Positions 46,271-55,500 of a stretch of DNA of 64,000 nt are shown piece after piece. Numbering within the stretch: the stretch's first letter is position 1; each line of letters opens with the position of its first letter. The translations under genes were made by a program, and so were the position numbers. The stretch comes from Myxococcaceae bacterium (GTDB lineage: Bacteria; Myxococcota_A; Polyangia; Polyangiales; Ga0077539): positions 62,001-126,000 of the forward strand of contig SCUS01000151.1 in assembly GCA_004297725.1 (NCBI GenBank), in the 5' to 3' direction. The notes beneath the pieces were generated by a model. The model was not told the DNA's origin, did no database searches, and worked only from the letters and a program-made list of their open reading frames with translations.

Positions 46271-48766
46271 GTGAGCATCGATCGCCAGAAGGTCATCGAC
46301 GCGGCGCAGAAGTTCGCTGCCAAGAACCAGTTCGACAAGGCCGTCGCGGAGTACCAGCGCGTGCTCCGCGAAGACCCGTCGGACGTACGCATCCTGTTGA
46401 AGGTCGGCGACCTCCAGGTGCGCATGAACGCCCGGGCCGCCGCGGTGGAGACGTACACCCGGGTCGCCCAGACCTACGACCAGCAGGGCTTCTTCCTGAA
46501 GGCCGTCGCGGTCTACAAGCAGATCCTGCAGATCGACCCGGCGCGCATCGACCTCTACGGGCGGCTGAGCGAGCTCTACCTGAAGCTCGGCCTCACCTCC
46601 GACGCGCTGCAGAGCCTCGAGCTCCTCGGGCAGCGGCACGCCAAGGCGGGCGAAGACGAGGCGCTCGGCGAGGTGTACCGCCGGATGCTGGGCGTCGACC
46701 CCAACTCCGTGGGCACGCGCATCCGCCTCGCGGAGCTTCACAGCCGGCTCGGGCGGGGCGACGACGCGGCGCGGGAGTTCGAGGCGGGCGCCTCGCTGCT
46801 GGAGAAGGCCGGCCGCCTCGATGAGTGGTCGAGGGTGGCCGAGCGGCTCTTCTTCCACCGGCCCGACGACGTGCCGATGGCGCTGCGGCTCGCGGCCTAC
46901 TACCTCGATCGCGACGACGCCCGGCGAGCGCTCCCGAAGCTGCAGATCGCCTACAAGGCCAACGCCAAGGACGTCCAGACGCTGGAGCTGCTGGCGAGCG
47001 CGTTCCGCGGCCTCGGGCAGATCCAGAAGACGCTCTCGGTGCTGAAGGAGGTCGCGCGCCTGCACGGCGACGCCGGCCGCGGTCGAGAGCGCAACGAGGT
47101 CTACCAGCGGGTGCTGGAGCTGGCCCCCACCGACCAGGAGGCGCGCGAGGCGCTACGGGTCGCGGGCAGGGCCCCGGGGCGCCGCACCTCCTCGCCGCCG
47201 CCGCCGAAGAAGACCGAGAGCGCCGCCCCCGCGGGGCGAGGCGCCCCGATGCCCTCGGAGGAGCCCGACGAGGTCGACGCCGAGCTGCTCGTGGTCGAAG
47301 ACGACGGGGCGATCTTCGACCTCAAGCCCACGGTGCCTCCCGGGACGGAGTCCGAGGCGCCCAGCTCCGGGGTGCACCTCCCGGCCGAGGCCAACGACGC
47401 CTCCCGGGGCAAGCCGCGCTTCCAGGTGCCCCCGCCGGGCCCCCCCGCGAGGCCCTTCGCAGCCCCGACCGCGCCCGCCGCCCCGATGCCCGCGCCGATG
47501 GACCGTGGGCCGAGCGCGGAGGCGCTTCGGCTGGTCAACGAGGCGGAGATCTTCCTCAAGTACGGCCTGCGCTCGAAGGTGTCCGATCACCTCACGCGGG
47601 CCTCGCGCCTCGACCCCGTCGCGGCCGACCTGCACCTTCGCATCCGCGACCTCTACGTGGCGATGAACGACCCCGCCGGGGTGCTCCAGGAGTCCCTGGT
47701 GCTGGCGGGAATCTTCCAGGAGACCGATCCGCCGGCGGCGGTGGCGGCGGTGCGGCGGGCGCTGGAGATCGACCCCGCCAACCCCATCGCCCGGCAGCTC
47801 CTCTCGATGTTCGGCGAGGACGAGCCCTCGTCTCCGGAGATCGAGGAGACCTCGGTGACGGCGATGGTCGAGCCCCCGGAGACGGAGGTCTATGCGCACT
47901 CCGATCACTTCCGGGAGTACCTCCCGGACATCGGCGGCTACGACGGCGCCGAGGCCCCGGTCGAGGAGGCGATGGCCGAGCCCGAGGAGCCCGCGGTGCC
48001 CCGGCGGGAGATCGAAGACGGCCTCGACGAGGCGGAGTTCTTCGTCACCCAGGGGCTCTACGACGACGCGCGAGACATCCTGCTCCAGCTCCTGGAGATC
48101 TATCCCAACCATCCCCTGGTGATGGATCGATGGTCGGAGATCGAGCAGATCCTCCAGGCGCAGGAGGAGGGCGACGAGGCGGTTCCGCTCGCCGACGAGA
48201 TCGGCGTCGCGCCGGAGCCCCTCTGGGCAGACCTCGCGCCGGAGCCCGGCGTCTCGGAGATGCACGCCGTGTTCGACGCGGCGGACGGCTCCGGCCCCTC
48301 GGCGCTCTCCCTCGAGGACTGCGACACCCACTACGACCTGGGCATCGCCTACAAGGAGATGGGCCTGCTCGACGACGCGATCGCGGAGTTTCGCGTGGCC
48401 ACCGCGAGCCCTGCTCGTCGCTGCATCGGCGAGCTGATGCTGGGCATCTGCCACGTCGAGAAGGGCGACCCCGCGACGGCGATCGAGCACTTTCGCGAGG
48501 GGCTCCAGTCGCCGCAGCGCAACGAGCACGAGGAGCTCGGCCTCTACTTCGAGATCGGCAACGCGTACGAGCTGCTCGGAGACATCGGCGAGGCGCTCTA
48601 CTACCTGCAGAAGGTGGAGAAGCACGACCCGACCTTCCGCAACGTGAGGGCGCGGGTGCAGTCGATCCAGCTCCACGGGGCGTCGGGGCCGATGCGATCG
48701 AACATCTCCATCGCGCCGGGCGCCGAGGAGGTCGATCAGGCCTTCGACGACCTCTTGAAGGACTGA
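46271..48766 (+). CDS. Large TPR-repeat protein
   Basis: Repeated TPR units (KAVAEYQRVLREDPSDVRILLKVGDLQVR; AVAVYKQILQIDPARIDLYGRLSELYLKLG; DDAIAEFRVATASPARRCIGELMLGICHVEKG); GTG start with RBS. Confidence 0.85.
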   Translation: MSIDRQKVIDAAQKFAAKNQFDKAVAEYQRVLREDPSDVRILLKVGDLQVRMNARAAAVETYTRVAQTYDQQGFFLKAVAVYKQILQIDPARIDLYGRLSELYLKLGLTSDALQSLELLGQRHAKAGEDEALGEVYRRMLGVDPNSVGTRIRLAELHSRLGRGDDAAREFEAGASLLEKAGRLDEWSRVAERLFFHRPDDVPMALRLAAYYLDRDDARRALPKLQIAYKANAKDVQTLELLASAFRGLGQIQKTLSVLKEVARLHGDAGRGRERNEVYQRVLELAPTDQEAREALRVAGRAPGRRTSSPPPPKKTESAAPAGRGAPMPSEEPDEVDAELLVVEDDGAIFDLKPTVPPGTESEAPSSGVHLPAEANDASRGKPRFQVPPPGPPARPFAAPTAPAAPMPAPMDRGPSAEALRLVNEAEIFLKYGLRSKVSDHLTRASRLDPVAADLHLRIRDLYVAMNDPAGVLQESLVLAGIFQETDPPAAVAAVRRALEIDPANPIARQLLSMFGEDEPSSPEIEETSVTAMVEPPETEVYAHSDHFREYLPDIGGYDGAEAPVEEAMAEPEEPAVPRREIEDGLDEAEFFVTQGLYDDARDILLQLLEIYPNHPLVMDRWSEIEQILQAQEEGDEAVPLADEIGVAPEPLWADLAPEPGVSEMHAVFDAADGSGPSALSLEDCDTHYDLGIAYKEMGLLDDAIAEFRVATASPARRCIGELMLGICHVEKGDPATAIEHFREGLQSPQRNEHEELGLYFEIGNAYELLGDIGEALYYLQKVEKHDPTFRNVRARVQSIQLHGASGPMRSNISIAPGAEEVDQAFDDLLKD

Positions 48767-49833
48767 CGCTTCGCCGTTGGGGCGCTGGTCTCGACCGGCG
48801 CCGAGGAAACGGCGATGGTGATGCTGGGAGGCGGCGGCGGCCACTGGCCGATGGCCGAGACCGGCTGAGGGCGGACCGCCGACGGGGGAGGTGGCGCCGG
48901 GGGGGGCTTCGCCTCGCGCGCGGGCGGAGGCGTGGTGGAGAGCACCCGGGCGAGGTCTTCGAAGCCCTTGAGCGCGCTTCGGAATCGGGCCTCGGAGCCC
49001 TCTCCCGCGCGGTCGGGGTGCAGCGCGATGAGCACCGAGCGCCTCGACCGGGTGAGCACCTTCGCGCTGCACGGCCACACGGTGAGCCGCGCGCTCTCCA
49101 GGAAGAACTCCGCGTCGAGCGTGAGACCCCGAGGGCTCAGCGGCGTCTCCGGCGCGACGGGCGGCGAGGTCGCGTCGTCAGGCAGCCCCCCGAAGGATCC
49201 GCCGAACGAACCCGCCGGGGGCTTCGGCTCTGGCGGAGCGACCCTCTTCGCCGTCGGAGCCTTCGCCTGCGGTGCAGGCGCCGGGGGAGTGGGCTTCGTC
49301 GGGGGCTGCGCCGCGCCCGGCGTCACCCGCGCGAAGAGCTTCGGGACCACCGACTCGTCGCGCAGCGCCGTCTCGCGGCAGGCGCCCTCGATGGCGCGCA
49401 GGAGGGCGCGCGTGGTGTCGGCCTGGCGCCCCAGCACGACCCCGTCGATGGACAGCAGCTCGGCCTCGCGCACCGACCTCACCAGCGAGCGGATGCAATA
49501 CAGGTCGGTGTAAGCCCTGCCGTCGACGCGCGTCCCCTGGGCCAGGGCCGCGGCGACCATGGCGCGCAGGTCGAAGGTCACCGTGGTCTCGGCCGCGATG
49601 GAAGCCGCGTGGACGTAGCCCGAGGTGCGGGCGAGGCCGCGGCGGGTGAGCCACCGCAGCAGCTCGGGCACCGGGTCGAGCGTGCGCGCCGCGGACTCGA
49701 GCGCCAGCAGCACCTCGCGCTCAAGCCGATCGCCGAGGCCGCTGCGGTGCGTCCTCGTGGACTGCGCGAAGGACAGCAGCGCCCCCAGCGCAGGCGTCGG
49801 GCGGACGATGAAGGTGACCTTCCGGACCATCAC
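48736..49833 (-). CDS. Hypothetical protein with degenerate J-domain-like C-terminal segment
   Basis: RRSVLIALHPDRAGEGSEARFRSALKGFEDLARVLS resembles J-domain helix II-HPD-helix III; Pro-rich linker. Confidence 0.6.
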   Translation of the reverse strand: MMVRKVTFIVRPTPALGALLSFAQSTRTHRSGLGDRLEREVLLALESAARTLDPVPELLRWLTRRGLARTSGYVHAASIAAETTVTFDLRAMVAAALAQGTRVDGRAYTDLYCIRSLVRSVREAELLSIDGVVLGRQADTTRALLRAIEGACRETALRDESVVPKLFARVTPGAAQPPTKPTPPAPAPQAKAPTAKRVAPPEPKPPAGSFGGSFGGLPDDATSPPVAPETPLSPRGLTLDAEFFLESARLTVWPCSAKVLTRSRRSVLIALHPDRAGEGSEARFRSALKGFEDLARVLSTTPPPAREAKPPPAPPPPSAVRPQPVSAIGQWPPPPPSITIAVSSAPVETSAPTAKRQSFKRSSKA

Positions 49834-49840
49834 AGGGCCC

Positions 49841-50518
49841 TCAGGCGACCTTCGCGGGAGCCGGGAGGAGGTTGCCGGCGAAGACCCGGTCGAGGTCGAG
49901 GCTCTCGATGCCTCGCTCCCAGTTGCGGGCCCGCGACTGGAGCCACAGCGCCAGCGCGGCGAGGTTGGCCTCGCAGGACTTCTGCGTCCGGGAGGTCTTG
50001 TCGACGATGGCCCCGGAGGGCAGCCGCATGCGCAGCCGGGCCCAGTTGGCGGCCGTGTCCCAGGTGACCTTCACGTCGCGCTCGGCCACCGACAGCCGAG
50101 CGAGGCTGGAGCGAAACACCTCGATGCACTCCTCGATGCTGCGCTGGCCCTCGTAGTGGTTGACCCGCCAGGCGCCCTTCGCGGCGTCGTTGTCGTCGTT
50201 GGCGGCCAGCACCAGGCAGTCGGCGAAGGCCTCCTCGAAGGACTCGATGCCTCGCTCGAGGTTGCGCGCCCGGTCTTCGAGCCAGAGCGCGAGGCACGCG
50301 GAGTTGGCCGCGGGCGTGGGCTGCGTCGCGCAGGTGCGCTCGACCCGGCGGCCCAGCACCTGGAAGCGCAGGCTCACGCTCCCGGCGTCGAGGCCGACGC
50401 CCTCGGTGAAGGTCACGTCCTCCAACCCGAGTCGCTCTCGAAGTCGGGCGACCTTCGCCTCGATGTCCTCGGGAGACATCTGTCCACGGTACTGGCTGCG
50501 TGCTGTGCTTCGGTTCAT
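49841..50518 (-). CDS. Hypothetical protein with internal duplication
   Basis: Two related halves: CLALWLEDRARNLERGIESFEEAFADCL and ALALWLQSRARNWERGIESLDLDRVFAGNL. Confidence 0.65.
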   Translation of the reverse strand: MNRSTARSQYRGQMSPEDIEAKVARLRERLGLEDVTFTEGVGLDAGSVSLRFQVLGRRVERTCATQPTPAANSACLALWLEDRARNLERGIESFEEAFADCLVLAANDDNDAAKGAWRVNHYEGQRSIEECIEVFRSSLARLSVAERDVKVTWDTAANWARLRMRLPSGAIVDKTSRTQKSCEANLAALALWLQSRARNWERGIESLDLDRVFAGNLLPAPAKVA

Positions 50519-50630
50519 GGCGCTTCTCCGGTGGCTCGCGATGCCCTCGCGACCCGACGGAGAAGGTACTACCCGATCACTGAACCGATGGCCAGTGGAT
50601 GCGCCGGAGCAGGGACATTCCCCGTCCCGA

Positions 50631-51338
50631 TCAGAAGAACCCGCCGGGCCTCCGAGCGGGGATGCGCTGCGGCCCACGGATGACCGGGGCGGAGCGCGGC
50701 CGCGGGGCGCGCGGGGGCGCGGCCTCCTCGAAGCCCTGGGTGCTCACGTACACGTTGTCGGCGTCGGTGGTGTGCACCACCAGCTCGGGGTTGGCGGGCC
50801 GGAGCAGCGGCTGCTCCCGCGTGTCGACGCGCAGGCGCAGCGTGTCGCCCCCGCCGACGCGGAAGATCATGTGCGCGATGCCCTGGAGGTCGGTGCGGGT
50901 GATCTCGCGGTTTTCGTAGAGGATGGGGAGGTTGGGGCGCCCCGGGACGCGCACCACCACGGCGGCGATGCGCTGCGTGGGCGGGCACTGGGCGGTGGTC
51001 TCGATGCCTTGTCCGCGCTGGGCCTGGTCGAGCTGCACCGTCGAGCGCAGCACCACGGAGAGGGGCTGCGCGGGCGAGCGGAAGCCGGCGGGGCAGCGCA
51101 CCACGACCTCGACGGAGGTGCCCTCGACCCCGACGGTCTCCATGCGGAAGCGGCCCTGCGCGTCGGTGGCGCCGAGCTCCCTCCCAGCGATGACCACGGC
51201 GGCGCCGGGGAGGGGACGGCTGTCGGACATCACCCGGAGGGTGATGGGATAGAGCGGCGGGGGCGCGGTGTTGCCGCAGCCTGGCGCGGCCCCGAGGAGG
51301 CTCAGGGCGACGAGGGCGCGGGCGTAGCGGGAGAGCAT
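50631..51338 (-). CDS. Putative lipoprotein with carboxypeptidase-regulatory-like (Ig-like) domain
   Basis: LSLLGAAPGCGN lipobox; SRPLPGAAVVIAGRELGATDAQGRFRMETVGVEGTSVEVVVRCPAGF. Confidence 0.6.
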   Translation of the reverse strand: MLSRYARALVALSLLGAAPGCGNTAPPPLYPITLRVMSDSRPLPGAAVVIAGRELGATDAQGRFRMETVGVEGTSVEVVVRCPAGFRSPAQPLSVVLRSTVQLDQAQRGQGIETTAQCPPTQRIAAVVVRVPGRPNLPILYENREITRTDLQGIAHMIFRVGGGDTLRLRVDTREQPLLRPANPELVVHTTDADNVYVSTQGFEEAAPPRAPRPRSAPVIRGPQRIPARRPGGFF

Positions 51339-52768
51339 CCGGCGGCTCCTGGGGTGCAGGTGGGTTGGGCGGCGCGAGCACGGAGGACGAGCGCGAAGTG
51401 GCGGAAGAGCGGGGCCTCGCGGTGCTGTGCGGCGAGGTTCTCGTAGAGCGCGGCGGCGGCGTCGTAGCGGTGCGCGGCGACCATGTCGGCGGCGAGCTTG
51501 ATCGGGTCTTGCTGGTTGGGCGGCGGGAAGCGCGGCCGGCCGTCGGGGCCCTGGGAGGCGACGATGGGCGCCGGGACGATCACCCCGAGGAGCTGGTTGG
51601 GACCCGTCGGGAGCCCGAGGAGGTTGTTGCTGAGGGGCGCCGGGGCGGCGGTGGTGCGCACGATCTGCCGGACCACGCGGCGTCCGCCTCCGGCCGCGCC
51701 GGGGCGGGGGGCGTTGTTGAAGGTCATCCCCAGGGCGGCGACGCCGAGGGTGAGCGCCGCGAGCAGCCAGGTGCGCATCGGCACGCCGCCGGGGCCGGGC
51801 GTCGCGGTGCTCGCGGGAGCCGGCGGAGGGGGCGGAAGCTCCATCGGGCCGAAGGGGTCGTCGAAGCCCGCGGGGGGCTGTGGTGGACCCCCGTTCATCA
51901 TCATCGGCGGCGGAGGCGGGGCCGACATCGGGGACGGGCCCACCAGCGGGCCGAAGGCTCCCGGGACGAAGCCCGGCGCCATCGGCGGGGCGAGCGTGCC
52001 CGGTCGCGGCGCGCTCGGGAGGTTGACCGAGGGCTGCTGCACCACGGCCGCGGGAGGCGCCGACATCCGGGCCGCGGAGGAGCCCGCGAGCGGCGTGAAC
52101 GACTGCTGGTTGAGCAGGCCCGCGGCCTCCATGGCGGCGTAGGGAGAGGCCCGGATCACCGTCGCCTCGGAGTTCGCCGGAGGCAGTCCCAGGTCGGGGG
52201 TCATGCCCCGCGACGGCGACGGCGAGGCCTGGCGCGCGTGGTTGGTCGGGAGCGAGGGGAGCTGCCCCGTGGCGCTCGCCGCCGAGCGCTGCGGCGCGGG
52301 GGCCTGGGCGGGCGGCGGGTTCGACTGGAGCGCTGCGGCGATGCCCTCGGCGGAGAACACCATGGTGCTCTCCTCCTCGTCGATGAAGGCCGCGGCCTTC
52401 GGGTTGACCGGCCCGGTGGCGCTCTTCTCCCGGGCGTCGGGCCCGCTCACCGTCGCGCGGATCACCGCCTGGCCGAAGTACACCTCGGCGCCGTCGAAGA
52501 TCTGCCGCCAGTCCTCGGCGCGGTCGACGCCCACGTACACGCCCGAGAGGCTGCCGCCGTCGCGCACCCAGAGCACCTTGCCGTCCCAGTAGAGCTCGAG
52601 GTGCGAGGCCTCGACGCCGTGCCCTCGGACCTTCCAGTGCGCGGCCGGCCCCGAGCCGAGGATCACCTGGCGTGCGGCCATGGCGCTGGTGAAGGTGGCC
52701 GTGGGGTTGGGGCTCTCGCCCTGCGACAGCGACAGCGTGACGACGTTGGTGTTCGCCGGTTGCGTCAT
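51302..52768 (-). CDS. FHA-domain-like protein with Pro-rich linker, TM and C-terminal repeat region
   Basis: ILGSGPAAHWKVRGHGVEASHLELYWDGKVLWVRDGGSLSGVYVG; Pro/Met-rich linker; TM TWLLAALTLGVAALGMTF. Confidence 0.65.
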   Translation of the reverse strand: MTQPANTNVVTLSLSQGESPNPTATFTSAMAARQVILGSGPAAHWKVRGHGVEASHLELYWDGKVLWVRDGGSLSGVYVGVDRAEDWRQIFDGAEVYFGQAVIRATVSGPDAREKSATGPVNPKAAAFIDEEESTMVFSAEGIAAALQSNPPPAQAPAPQRSAASATGQLPSLPTNHARQASPSPSRGMTPDLGLPPANSEATVIRASPYAAMEAAGLLNQQSFTPLAGSSAARMSAPPAAVVQQPSVNLPSAPRPGTLAPPMAPGFVPGAFGPLVGPSPMSAPPPPPMMMNGGPPQPPAGFDDPFGPMELPPPPPAPASTATPGPGGVPMRTWLLAALTLGVAALGMTFNNAPRPGAAGGGRRVVRQIVRTTAAPAPLSNNLLGLPTGPNQLLGVIVPAPIVASQGPDGRPRFPPPNQQDPIKLAADMVAAHRYDAAAALYENLAAQHREAPLFRHFALVLRARAAQPTCTPGAAGCSPATPAPSSP

Positions 52769-53931
52769 CCGTGGTGCCCCCCGCCCTGACCGTAGCCCGA
52801 CTGCGCCTCGGGGCCCTGCTCGGCGCGTACCCGCGCGGCCTCGTAGACGGCCTCGGGGAAGGCCATGCCGTAGGAGTGCACCATGTCGGTGCAGAGCGGG
52901 AGCTCGCCGGTGGGCTCGAAGGTGCTGATGAGGTTGCCCTCCTCGTCGCGGCCGTGGAAGCGCCGCGCGAAGATGTCGACGATCTCGAAGCCCTTCTCCG
53001 CGGAGTACCCGCGCACCTCGGAGACGTGGGTGACCCTGCGGCTGCCGTCCTGCAGGCGGGAGGTCTGCACCACGAGGTTGATGGCGCTCCCGAGCTGCAC
53101 CCGCAGCGCCGAGAGAGGCAGCTCGACATCGCTCATCAGGGACATGGTCTCCAGGCGGGTGAGTGTGTCGTGGGGATAGGTCGCGTGCACGGTGGTGATG
53201 CAACCGCCGTGGCCGGAGGTCATGGCCTGCACCAGGTCGAGCGCCTCGCCGCCGCGGATCTCGCCCACCACGATGCGGTCGGGCCGCATGCGGAGCGTCG
53301 CGCGGAACAGGTCGCGGATGCTCACCTTGCCGCGGCCCTTGGCGTCGCCGGGGCGGGCCTCGAGCTGCACCACGTGCTGCCGCTGGAGCTGCACCTCCCG
53401 GCTGTCCTCGATGATCACGATGCGCTCGCCGTCGGGGATGAACGAGCTCAGGGCGTTGAGCATCGAGGTCTTGCCGGAGCCCGTTCCGCCCGCCACCACG
53501 ATGTTCTGCTTCATCACCACGAGGCACTCGAGCACCTGCGCGGCCTCGGTGGTGAGCGAGCCGAAGTCCACGAGGCGCTGCACCGTCAGCGTCTCCTTGA
53601 AGAAGCGACGGATGGAGACGTCGGGCCCGTCGGGCGCCGCCGGGGGGATCACCGCCTCGATGCGCGACCCGTCCGGGAGCCGCGCCTCGAGGATGGGATT
53701 GTCTTCGTTGACCATCTTGCCCACGTACTGGGCGATGTTGCGCAGCGCGGCGTTCAGCGCCTCATGGCTGGGGAACCGCGCGTCCGTCAGGGTGAGCTTG
53801 CCCGCCTTCTCGATGAAGATCTGGTTGGGCCCGTTGATCATGATCTCCGACACCTTGGGGTCGTCCAGAAACGGCCGCACCGGCGCCAGGAACGACAGGA
53901 GCGTCTCCTCGTACACCTCTTTCGGGATCAT
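52765..53931 (-). CDS. Tad-type pilus assembly ATPase TadA/CpaF (stand-alone copy)
   Basis: VSEIMINGPNQIFIEKAGKLTLTDARF; GGTGSGKTSMLNAL; IRDLFRATLRMRPDRIVVGEIRGGEALDLVQAMTSGHGGCITTVHA. Confidence 0.92.
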   Translation of the reverse strand: MIPKEVYEETLLSFLAPVRPFLDDPKVSEIMINGPNQIFIEKAGKLTLTDARFPSHEALNAALRNIAQYVGKMVNEDNPILEARLPDGSRIEAVIPPAAPDGPDVSIRRFFKETLTVQRLVDFGSLTTEAAQVLECLVVMKQNIVVAGGTGSGKTSMLNALSSFIPDGERIVIIEDSREVQLQRQHVVQLEARPGDAKGRGKVSIRDLFRATLRMRPDRIVVGEIRGGEALDLVQAMTSGHGGCITTVHATYPHDTLTRLETMSLMSDVELPLSALRVQLGSAINLVVQTSRLQDGSRRVTHVSEVRGYSAEKGFEIVDIFARRFHGRDEEGNLISTFEPTGELPLCTDMVHSYGMAFPEAVYEAARVRAEQGPEAQSGYGQGGGHHG

Positions 53932-54520
53932 TGGTCACCTGCTGTAGGAGCCCCGCGCGGGCTTCGTCCGCGTGCGCGCCCGAGGGCTCGATCGCGAGGT
54001 AGCGCCGGTAGTGCGGGTCGGCGCCCACCGGGTCGTTGAAGTGTTCTCGCAGCATCGTCGCGAGGGCGAAGTGCGCCTCGGCGTGGTCTTCCCTGGCGCG
54101 CAGCACCTCCTCCAGGTCGCGCCGCGCCGCGAGGCTGTCGTTGAGCCCCACGCGGATGGTCGCCACCAGATAGCGCAGCCGCCACGCCTGCGGGTGCCGC
54201 TGCAGGTAGGGCTCGGCGTAGGACACCGCCGCGCGGAAGCGCGAGGCCGCCACGCAGACCTCCAGCAGCAGCGGCAGCACGCGCTCCTCCCTCATGCCGC
54301 GGGTGATGCTCGACGCCAGGTACTGCTCGGCGCGCACCAGGTCGCCGCTGCGCGCGAGGGAGATGCCCTGGTCGAAGAGCTGCTGCCCCCGCACGTCGTT
54401 CATCGGGTCGTGGTCCGGGGGCGCTCGCAGCGAGTCGCGCGAGCCGGCGCAGCCCGCCAGGCAGAGGCTCAGAAGCAGCACCGTCGCAGGCCGTCGCGTC
54501 GATGAGGCTGTCCGGGTCAC
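53762..54520 (-). CDS. TPR lipoprotein (TadD-like); C-terminus overlaps the CpaF ORF by 170 bp
   Basis: LLLSLCLAGCAGSRDSL lipobox; RAEQYLASSITRGMREERVLPLLLEVCVAASRFRAAVSYAEPYLQRHPQAWRLRYLVATIRVGLNDSLAARRDLEEVL; GTG start. Confidence 0.7.
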   Translation of the reverse strand: MTRTASSTRRPATVLLLSLCLAGCAGSRDSLRAPPDHDPMNDVRGQQLFDQGISLARSGDLVRAEQYLASSITRGMREERVLPLLLEVCVAASRFRAAVSYAEPYLQRHPQAWRLRYLVATIRVGLNDSLAARRDLEEVLRAREDHAEAHFALATMLREHFNDPVGADPHYRRYLAIEPSGAHADEARAGLLQQVTNDPERGVRGDAPVVPGAGAAVSGRPQGVGDHDQRAQPDLHREGGQAHPDGRAVPQP

Positions 54521-54566
54521 GGCGGGCTTTATATACCGGGTGACCGCGGCGCGTGTAGCGTGTCGT

Positions 54567-54588
54567 GGCGATCGTGACGTCGATCGCC
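54567..54588. repeat. Perfect inverted repeat between FHA protein and TadD-like genes
   Basis: GGCGATCG-TGACGT-CGATCGCC. Confidence 0.6.
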
Positions 54589-54593
54589 GCCGC

Positions 54594-55487
54594 TCAGCGC
54601 TGCGCGGCCTGGGCCTGATCGAGCCGCAGGGTGAGCTGGCGCTCGAGGGCCGCGAGCGCGTCGCGGTAGGGGCCTCGCCGGTGGCTCACCATGGCGGTGA
54701 TCATCCGCACCTCGAAGAGGGCGTCCTCGGTGCGCGACTGCTCGAGGGCGCGCTCCAGCCGGAAGCGGTGCGCGCGGTACTCGTCCTCCAGGCGGTTTCT
54801 GAGCGAGGCCGCGCGGCGGGTGGCCTGCTCGGCGGAGGCGGCGTCGCCCGTGGCCGTGTAGCAGCTCGCGGCCTGCGTGTAGTAGAGCACCGACTCGATG
54901 CCGTCCTGCATGCGGAAGGGCATGCGCTCGGCCTTCGACAGGGCCACGCGGGTGCTCTCCTCGGCGGACTGCCGGGTGAGCGCCGGGTCCGCCGCGGGGC
55001 ACGGGCGCACGAGGGGCTCGTCGAAGAGGCGCGGGGCGTCGGTGCCCATGCGCGACGGGGCGTTGTTGTGGTTGGGGCTGAACGACGTGTAGAGCGCGAA
55101 GGGGATGATGATCGCCGCGGCGATCAACAACACGGGAGAGACCTTCTCCTCCTTCTTGGCGCCGTCGCCGGCGGCCTTCTTGATGACCTTGGTGCCGTCG
55201 TTGAGGCCGAGGCGCACCGGGCCGATGGTGAGGGCGCGGCCCCAGCCCACCATGCCGCGCTCGAAGGGCTCGCCGTCGAGCAGCGTCGGGGTGGTCACGC
55301 CGCGCGCCACCGCCACCCAGACGCCGTCGGGGCGGGGCGAGAGAAGCAGGTGCTCCGGGGCGATCTCCGGGCGGTCGATCACCACGAGGCAGCGGGACGC
55401 GGTGCCCACCACCACGCGCTCGTCGGTCAGCGGGTACGACTGCACCGAGCCGTCGGGGAAGTACACATCGAGCTGCGGAGTCGCCAT
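54594..55487 (-). CDS. FHA-like domain protein with single TM
   Basis: VYFPDGSVQSYPLTDERVVVGTASRCLVVIDRPEIAPEHLLLSPRPDGVWVAVARGVTTPTLLDGEPF; TM SPVLLIAAAIIIPFALYTSF. Confidence 0.65.
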   Translation of the reverse strand: MATPQLDVYFPDGSVQSYPLTDERVVVGTASRCLVVIDRPEIAPEHLLLSPRPDGVWVAVARGVTTPTLLDGEPFERGMVGWGRALTIGPVRLGLNDGTKVIKKAAGDGAKKEEKVSPVLLIAAAIIIPFALYTSFSPNHNNAPSRMGTDAPRLFDEPLVRPCPAADPALTRQSAEESTRVALSKAERMPFRMQDGIESVLYYTQAASCYTATGDAASAEQATRRAASLRNRLEDEYRAHRFRLERALEQSRTEDALFEVRMITAMVSHRRGPYRDALAALERQLTLRLDQAQAAQR

Positions 55488-55500
55488 TCCCGTCGACCTT

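Noticed and set aside
46825-50067. 1080-aa plus-strand ORF
   Set aside because: Out-of-frame shadow of the TPR gene running antisense through the next gene; composition is shadow-frame Arg/Gly/Pro.
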